From JACADW01 sp963747985 (GTDB lineage: Bacteria > Acidobacteriota > UBA6911), in the NCBI GenBank assembly GCA_963747985.1, contig CAVVHG010000012.1:434001-498000 (forward strand): a DNA stretch of 64,000 nucleotides, read 5' to 3'. Numbering within the stretch: the stretch's first letter is position 1; each line of letters opens with the position of its first letter. The translations under genes and the position numbers were made by a program. The notes beneath the pieces were generated by a model. It was given only the letters and a program-made list of their open reading frames with translations, was not told the DNA's origin and ran no database searches. Below, piece after piece: positions 56,767 to 64,000 of the stretch.

Positions 56767-57075
56767 TGCCCGCCTGTGGCCCAGAGGGTGGCGGTCACGA
56801 GACTGGTCCCGCGTGATGGCATCCGGTGATCTTCCTTCCCCGGGGTTTGCAGCCACGGGCCGATCTGTCGCTCTCCCGGGCATTGGCATCAGAATCGGCA
56901 TCGCTGTCGAAGTGGCGATATCGATTGCGACCCCGATGCCGATCCCGACAGCGAAGCTGCTTGACATCCGGCCGCCAGGTTTTGTGGTGCCCCGATGCCC
57001 ACATTTTCCGTTCCCATCCGGGGACCTTCGAGGGTATAATGCGCGGTTTTTGAGAAGGGTCCGAGGGAGCTCGTG
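56767..57075. other. Gene-free stretch with repeat element F
   Basis: 309 bases between two plus-strand genes. Only element F (56884-56953) stands out. Confidence 0.5.
56884..56953. repeat. Hexamer-arm inverted repeat element F, compact form
   Basis: Left arm 56884-56916 (GGCATC, AGAATC, GGCATC, GCTGTC) runs almost directly into right arm 56917-56953 (GATATC, GATTGC, GACCCC, GATGCC, GATCCC, GACAGC). It lacks the long centre of the other five. Confidence 0.7.
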
Positions 57076-57327
57076 ATGGCTTCATCCGGTGGCACAGTTC
57101 CTTCCGACCGGGAGCGCTCCGGTTTGCGCAGAAGGCTCTTGTTGAAGTGGCTTCAACAGACGCCATCGCTGGTTTACCTGGTAGCCGGGGCATTCCTCAT
57201 CTACTTGTATTGGAAACGCCTGCATCGCCAGAGTGTTTTGGTCTGTGGCGCGCTGTTTGTGCTCTACAGCATTTATCGCTTCTTCCTTGTGCGACGAAGC
57301 TTTAGAAGGTCAGGCCTGGACAACTGA
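57076..57327 (+). CDS. Small two-helix membrane protein
   Basis: 83 residues from ATG 57076, with GAGGGAGC upstream. A basic cytoplasmic start (RERSGLRRRLLLKWLQQ) leads to helix 1 (SLVYLVAGAFLIYLYW), a short loop, helix 2 (VLVCGALFVLYSIYRFFLV) and a basic tail (RRSFRRSG). Family not recognised. It lies 55 bases ahead of the pyrophosphatase in the same direction and may be cotranscribed with it. Confidence 0.65.
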   Translation: MASSGGTVPSDRERSGLRRRLLLKWLQQTPSLVYLVAGAFLIYLYWKRLHRQSVLVCGALFVLYSIYRFFLVRRSFRRSGLDN

Positions 57328-57382
57328 ACGCGAGAGAAGCGGGTCCCTTTGAAGCCTGGCTGCTATGAGGAGACATACCCAG

Positions 57383-59881
<2,499 letters not shown>

Positions 59882-59948
59882 CACCGGGTTTTACGGGCAA
59901 GGAGCTGAACAGGGTCTGCGTTATCCCTTTTTGATGCTGCTGCCCACG

Positions 59949-59989
59949 GTCCCCGGGTGCATCCCTCCAAAAGGGATGCACCCGGGGAC
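59949..59989. terminator. Perfect 17-pair hairpin between convergent genes
   Basis: Left arm 59949-59965 (GTCCCCGGGTGCATCCC), loop TCCAAAA, right arm 59973-59989 fully complementary. No T run follows on either strand beyond TACTTCCTT. It lies between the hppA stop and the stop of the small minus-strand gene, so a two-way terminator or a REP-type palindrome both fit. Confidence 0.6.
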
Positions 59990-59990
59990 A

Positions 59991-60164
59991 CTACTTCCTT
60001 TCTTCCATGAGCCGCAGGGCGATCGCGAAAAGCAGGAAGCCCACGGCACCACGCCAGTACCCCGGTGGTTCCAGGATGAAGTTCTTTCCGGCGAACGCGA
60101 GAATCGCCCCGACGGCGAAGGCGAGCGCTGCCAGCGCAATCAACAGCCAGCACAGGTTTTTCAT
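59991..60164 (-). CDS. 57-residue two-helix membrane protein
   Basis: Starts at ATG 60164 with GGGGAGAAA upstream; the open frame extends further but with Arg-rich, unlikely sequence. The peptide has two hydrophobic helices, CWLLIALAALAFAVGAILAFAG and GAVGFLLFAIALRLME, joined by NFILEPPGYWR, the last aromatic-proline part being like small YccF/YiaA-type or TM-hairpin proteins. Family unknown. It is convergent to hppA. Confidence 0.6.
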   Translation of the reverse strand: MKNLCWLLIALAALAFAVGAILAFAGKNFILEPPGYWRGAVGFLLFAIALRLMEERK

Positions 60165-60321
60165 AGTCGCTTTCTCCCCGAATGCCGCTACTCTCTCACG
60201 ACGCCGGCGCGACTGGCAAGCATCTGTCAGGAATAAGAAGGCCAAGGATTGCACGGATTCCACTGATCTATGAAAGAGTCCGTGGTAATCCGTGAAATCC
60301 GTGGCGTTTTTGTATTACGCA

Positions 60322-60351
60322 TTGACAATGGTTTGTGCCGGCACGTATATA
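60322..60351 (+). promoter_or_regulatory. Sigma-70-type promoter for the substrate-binding lipoprotein
   Basis: TTGACA (60322-60327), 18 bases, TATATA (60346-60351). The start codon of the lipoprotein gene is 29 bases downstream, with GGCGGAG between. Confidence 0.65.
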
Positions 60352-60379
60352 GGGAACCCTCTGGCGGAGCCCTATCCAT

Positions 60380-61342
60380 ATGAGTTTCAGCAAAATCCTC
60401 GGAATCATGGTGCTGCTCGTTTTCCTTACCTCCTCATGCGGAAGGAAGGACAGGCCGGTCATCGCCGTGGTGCCGAAATCCCAGGCGCTGATATTCTGGC
60501 AGTCCGTGCACGCAGGCGCTGTCGCCGCCGCCCGTGAGTACGGAGTCGAGATTCGCTGGAACGGCCCGGCCTCGGAAATCGATTTCACGCGCCAGATGAA
60601 TATCGTCGAAGACTTCATCAACCAGCGCGTCAATGGAATCGTCCTGGCACCAACACACGGGGATTCGATGGTCCCCATCGTTGAACGGGCTGCCCAGGAG
60701 AACATCCCGGTGACCATTTTCGATTCCGGCATAAATACCGACAAGTATTTGTCCTACGTCTCCACGGACAACTACAAGGGAGGAGCACTCGCGGCCGAAC
60801 GCCTCGGTGCCATCCTTCCCGCCGGTGGCGAGATCGCCGTGATCGGGACCATTCCGGGGAGCGTGTCCACTACCGAACGCGAGAACGGGTTCCGTGACAC
60901 CGTTGCCCTCAAGTTCCCTCAATTGAAGATCGCGGCCTTCCAGTACGGCATGGCTGACAGAGCAAAGTCCCTGGCGGTGGCCGAGGATATCCTGACGGCG
61001 CACCCCGACCTGGTAGGAATCTTCTGCAGCAACGAATCGGGAACCATCGGTGCCGTGCAGGGGGCCAAGTCCAAGGGGGTCACCGGCCGAGTCAAGATTG
61101 TGGGCTTCGATACCTCTCCGCCCCTGATCGAGGACCTGCGGGCCGGCTACCTGGATTCCCTGGTTCTGCAGAACCCGTTCCGCATGGGTTACCTGGGCGT
61201 CAAGACGATCGTCGACCGCCTTCGCGGCACGATCCCGCCGAAGCGGATCGATACCGGCGCCACCGTGGTCACCGCGGACAACCTGAATGAACCGGCAATC
61301 CAGGAGCTGGTGAACCCGCCCATCGACAAGTACCTGAGATAG
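60380..61342 (+). CDS. Ribose-type periplasmic-binding lipoprotein (orphan)
   Basis: 320 residues. The lipobox LTSSC (Cys20) marks a lipoprotein. The body is a type 1 periplasmic-binding fold of the RbsB class: IAVVPKSQALIFWQSVHAGAVAAAREYG, NQRVNGIVLAPTHGDSM, IPVTIFDSGINTD, GEIAVIGTIPGSVSTTERENGFRD, LVGIFCSNESGTIGAVQGAKSKG and VKIVGFDTSPPLIEDLRAGYLDSLVLQNPFRMGYLG. It should bind a sugar or related solute. No permease or ATPase gene follows; the next gene is mscL, so it may serve a distant transporter or a signalling protein. Confidence 0.9.
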   Translation: MSFSKILGIMVLLVFLTSSCGRKDRPVIAVVPKSQALIFWQSVHAGAVAAAREYGVEIRWNGPASEIDFTRQMNIVEDFINQRVNGIVLAPTHGDSMVPIVERAAQENIPVTIFDSGINTDKYLSYVSTDNYKGGALAAERLGAILPAGGEIAVIGTIPGSVSTTERENGFRDTVALKFPQLKIAAFQYGMADRAKSLAVAEDILTAHPDLVGIFCSNESGTIGAVQGAKSKGVTGRVKIVGFDTSPPLIEDLRAGYLDSLVLQNPFRMGYLGVKTIVDRLRGTIPPKRIDTGATVVTADNLNEPAIQELVNPPIDKYLR

Positions 61343-61425
61343 AGCTCTCAGCCATCAGCTTTCAGCTCTCAGCAATCGGCATCCAGCTCTATACTGATGG
61401 CTGATAGCTGAAGACTGACAGCTCA
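61343..61425. repeat. CAGCT-rich degenerate repeat in inverted arrangement
   Basis: Left side AGCTCTCAGCCATCAGC, TTTCAGCTCTCAGC; right side GATGGCTGATAGC, TGAAGACTGACAGCTC. The right side is nearly the reverse complement of the left, giving a large imperfect hairpin directly after the lipoprotein stop. Such CAGCT/GCTGA phrases are seen in intergenic DNA of many environmental genomes. Confidence 0.55.
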
Positions 61426-61447
61426 TGACCAACAAGGAGGGGAAGAC

Positions 61448-61891
61448 ATGCTCAAAGAGTTCAAAGAGTTCGCAATGAAAGGGAACGTGCTCGACATGGC
61501 CATCGGCATCATCATCGGCGCTGCCTTCGGCAAGATCATCAGTTCCTTTGTCGCTGACGTGCTGATGCCTCCGATCGGGTTGTTGCTCGGGAAGGTGGAC
61601 TTCTCGAGCCTGTTCATCAACCTTACGGACAAGTCTTTCGCTTCGCTGGCGGAGGCCAAGGCGGCCGGCGCGCCGACGCTCAACTACGGTCTCTTCATCA
61701 ACACGGTGCTCGATTTCATTATCGTGGCGTTCGTGATTTTCCTGCTTGTCAAGCAGGTCAACCGTATGAGGGTACAGCCGGCCGCGGCCCCGGCAGCGCC
61801 GACCACGAAGGACTGCCCGTTCTGTGCGACCGCGATCCCGATCAAAGCCGCGCGTTGCCCGAATTGCACGTCCGAGCTGAAGGCCGCCTGA
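61448..61891 (+). CDS. mscL: Large-conductance mechanosensitive channel with zinc-ribbon tail
   Basis: 147 residues. The first 105 match MscL: KEFKEFAMKGNVLDMAIGIIIGAAFGKIISSFVADVLMPPIGLLLG (TM1 with the gate), the FINLTDKS periplasmic loop, and FINTVLDFIIVAFVIFLLVKQVN (TM2). In place of the usual C-terminal helix bundle is a Pro/Ala linker and a four-cysteine ribbon (CPFCATAIPIKAARCPNC). It opens on hypo-osmotic shock to release solutes. The ribbon tail occurs in a subset of MscL proteins. The ribosome site is AAGGAGGGG. Confidence 0.93.
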   Translation: MLKEFKEFAMKGNVLDMAIGIIIGAAFGKIISSFVADVLMPPIGLLLGKVDFSSLFINLTDKSFASLAEAKAAGAPTLNYGLFINTVLDFIIVAFVIFLLVKQVNRMRVQPAAAPAAPTTKDCPFCATAIPIKAARCPNCTSELKAA

Positions 61892-61897
61892 CCCCGC

Positions 61898-64000
61898 TCA
61901 CCAGAGCGGGTCCATGCGACCGGAGGGATCCTGGGCGAAAGGAATCCAGACTATTCCGCCGGCACGAAGCAGTATGTCTGTTTTCGAGGGGCGGACGATC
62001 ACAGGCTGCAGAGTCTCCGTTTGGGGGTCAAAAGCGCGCGCCAGTTCGTCCGCCTCCTGCTGCATCTCCTGCTCCAGCGCCTGCAATTGCTGCTGGGCAG
62101 CCTCGCGGTCTTCCTTTGCCCGTTCCACGTCCCCCTGTTCCTGGAGGATGCGCGAGGCCTGGCGGGTCGCCGTCGTGGCGCGGCCGAGAGTTGAGGCGCT
62201 GATCGCCTTGCGGCCGAGAAGTGCGCCGAAGATCGTGGCGCCTACGGAGATCGCGGCCTGAACCTTCTGTTGGCCGTATTGCTCTGACTCTCTCGCCATG
62301 CGCTGATCGGCATGACTCAGTCGCGACTGGAGTGCCCCGATCCTCGTCGCATATTTTCTTCGCAGCTTCTCTATCTCGAAGTCGCGCCGCTCGCGGGCCG
62401 CCTGTTGAAGCCGCAGGCGGAAATCGCGCTCCGATTCGCCGGGTTGAGACATGGTCTTGAAGAGGCCGCTCTTCCACAACGTCATCTGGGCCTGCCGGTA
62501 TACAAAATCCAGGTAGCCTTTCTGCGCCTTGTCGAACCTCGAGGCCTGCAGGATCGTCGTCGGGACTTGCGAAAAGCCGGCCCCCTGGGGAACCTGTCGG
62601 CTCAACTCTTCAACGCGTGCGTCAAAGGGGCTTGATTCGTCCCAGGGAGCGCTCGTCATGTTCTCGCTCAGCGGCAGGATGTGGCTGGTCGACTGGGAGT
62701 AGCTCATTCCGAGTTTGTTATCGACGATCTGGTACGAGGCAGTGGCATAGATATGCGGTTGATAGACGACGCGCGCCTCCGGCGGCTGGGGCTTCCTCGC
62801 GGGGGCGAAGTACTGCGCGATCCCGGCCGGCACCTGCGGGCGGTCACTCAGCGCAGCGGCGACCGGCGTGGCTTGAACGACCGGCGCTGCGGTCGCAGCG
62901 GTGGCCTGGGACGCCGAAGTGCCGGGCTCGGCCGGTTTCCGGTCCTGCATCAGTTGCCTGATCTGCGCTCGTGTCAAAGGCCCCGCCAGATAGGACAGCG
63001 CCCAGCGTGAGTTGAAGAGCGCCGGTTTCTCCTCGTGGATGTCGTGCATGAGGAACTGGCGTTGCTTCAGACCGGAGACGGTCGATGCCAGCTGATCGCG
63101 ATCCGTGGCAAGTGCGGACGCGGCGGCCATGCCGTCAAGCAGACGTTCGCGATCCCGTTCCGTCTGAAGCTTCCCTATGAACCACGTGCCGGTGTTGGCC
63201 AGGCCCTTGTAGTCAAGGTCCACGGGATTCTGCGTCGCCAGGACCACGCCGAGGCCATAGGCACGTGCCTGTTTCAGCAGCGTGAGAAGGGGCCTCTTGG
63301 AGGGCGGCTCGGAAACCGGGGGGAAGAAACCGAAGATCTCATCCATGTAAAGTAGCGCGCGCAGGCTGCTGGTCCCCGGCTGGGACCGCATCCATCCGAG
63401 CACCTGGTTCAGCAGCAGGGTGACGAAGAACATCCTCTCGGCGTCGGCCAGATGCGCGATCGAGAATATGCTCATGCGCGGTTTCCCCTCCGGGGTGTAC
63501 AGCATGTGGCTTACGTCGAGCGGTTCCCCTTCGAGCCAGGTGGCGAAGCCCGGCGCAGCAAGAAGATTGTTCAGTGACATGGCCAACTGGAGCCTTTCCC
63601 CCGCCGGGAAGAATGTCTCCAGGTCGAACACGCCGATCCTTGCAATGGGAGGTGATTGAATCATCTGGATCAGCGATCCGAGCGTCGCGTCCCTGCCGCC
63701 GGTCCACGCCTGGCCGAGAATATTCGAGATGAGGATGTGTTCACGACTTTTCAAAGGGTCAGCCTGTATGCCAAGCAGCCCCAGCAGCCCCGAGGCCGTC
63801 GAGGCAATCCGCTCCTGGAGTAGTTCCGGGTCTGCGAGGTACTCCTTTGGCGGGGCGGAGAAGGACGCCGTGATCGATACCGGGATGCCCGCCGTGCTGC
63901 CGGGCGTGTAAATGGAAAAGTCCGCCGCCGACCGCAACCGGCCGATCCGCTCCGCGTCCTCGTCCCACTCTGCCAGCCCTTCCCGCCAACGCCCGGCTTC
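61898..64000 (-). CDS. HerA/FtsK-type ATPase with C-terminal coiled coil, 5' end beyond window
   Basis: About 700 residues are visible; the N-terminus, with the Walker A motif, lies past 64000. Visible: IGVFDLETFFPAGERLQLAMSLNNLL, Walker B RALLYMDEIFGFFP, and LLKQARAYGLGVVLATQNPVDLDYKGLANTGTWFIGKLQTERDRERLLDG with an arginine-finger region. This is the HerA-like family often called ATP-binding DUF87-type. After residue 330 a Pro/Ala linker and a beta part (RVVYQPHIYATASYQIVDNKLGMSYSQS) lead to a long coiled coil (FEIEKLRRKYATRIGALQSRLSHADQRMARESEQY, QEQGDVERAKEDREAAQQQL). Probably a DNA or protein translocase; no NurA gene is seen. It is convergent with mscL. Confidence 0.82.
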   Translation of the reverse strand, partial: EAGRWREGLAEWDEDAERIGRLRSAADFSIYTPGSTAGIPVSITASFSAPPKEYLADPELLQERIASTASGLLGLLGIQADPLKSREHILISNILGQAWTGGRDATLGSLIQMIQSPPIARIGVFDLETFFPAGERLQLAMSLNNLLAAPGFATWLEGEPLDVSHMLYTPEGKPRMSIFSIAHLADAERMFFVTLLLNQVLGWMRSQPGTSSLRALLYMDEIFGFFPPVSEPPSKRPLLTLLKQARAYGLGVVLATQNPVDLDYKGLANTGTWFIGKLQTERDRERLLDGMAAASALATDRDQLASTVSGLKQRQFLMHDIHEEKPALFNSRWALSYLAGPLTRAQIRQLMQDRKPAEPGTSASQATAATAAPVVQATPVAAALSDRPQVPAGIAQYFAPARKPQPPEARVVYQPHIYATASYQIVDNKLGMSYSQSTSHILPLSENMTSAPWDESSPFDARVEELSRQVPQGAGFSQVPTTILQASRFDKAQKGYLDFVYRQAQMTLWKSGLFKTMSQPGESERDFRLRLQQAARERRDFEIEKLRRKYATRIGALQSRLSHADQRMARESEQYGQQKVQAAISVGATIFGALLGRKAISASTLGRATTATRQASRILQEQGDVERAKEDREAAQQQLQALEQEMQQEADELARAFDPQTETLQPVIVRPSKTDILLRAGGIVWIPFAQDPSGRMDPLW

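Overview
The window is a GC-rich stretch of a bacterial chromosome, most like an Acidobacteriota genome or MAG. This is inferred from gene content and not from a marker gene: a CadC-like winged-helix/TolB/TPR regulator, a TPR plus beta-propeller protein with a haem motif, a soluble-plus-membrane Ser/Thr kinase, M28 peptidases, a Tat-exported aldo-keto reductase, a Gly-zipper protein and a membrane pyrophosphatase. No rRNA, tRNA, CRISPR array, IS element or prophage was recognised.

Layout. 1-5.4 kb: end of a surface-polysaccharide cluster (sugar transferase tail, NeuD/PglD acetyltransferase, DegT aminotransferase, WecA-like GlcNAc-P transferase, CapD/WbpM dehydratase). It carries many single-base frameshifts that thin out after 4.2 kb. 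5.4-12.2 kb (minus): TonB-like protein, TPR/propeller/CXXCH protein and a winged-helix TPR regulator. 12.4-17.5 kb: a secreted zinc phospholipase C-like protein and a very large secreted glycoside hydrolase with one frameshift. 17.8-32.6 kb: housekeeping and lipid or sugar metabolism (acyl-CoA dehydrogenase, tadA, Ser/Thr kinase, two M28 peptidases, thiolase, SirB1-like, HAD, PIG-L deacetylase, PfkB kinase, GlcG/HbpS). 32.8-39.4 kb: addB-addA DNA-break repair helicase-nuclease. 39.7-46.2 kb: exported PepF, a 59-residue zinc-ribbon protein with its own promoter and terminator, alpha-glucan phosphorylase, aldo-keto reductase. 46.5-50.1 kb: a radical SAM enzyme followed by two coupled secreted propeller-like proteins of unknown function. 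50.1-54.4 kb: a candidate structured RNA, a YhcC-type radical SAM protein, and a ClpX-like AAA+ unfoldase lacking the zinc domain, paired with a basic-tailed helical protein. 54.6-64 kb: LD-carboxypeptidase, spmAB, small membrane proteins, H+-PPase, an orphan sugar-binding lipoprotein, mscL with a zinc-ribbon tail, and a HerA/FtsK-like ATPase running off the window.

The most striking unexplained signal is a family of six intergenic elements (17.6, 28.0, 41.8, 50.1, 51.9 and 56.9 kb). Each has two arms with a 6-base period, the first built from GGNATC-like hexamers and the second from GATNCC-like hexamers, so the element is an imperfect inverted repeat usually around a 30-60 base centre. They occur only between genes, in every gene orientation, and do not match any element I can name.
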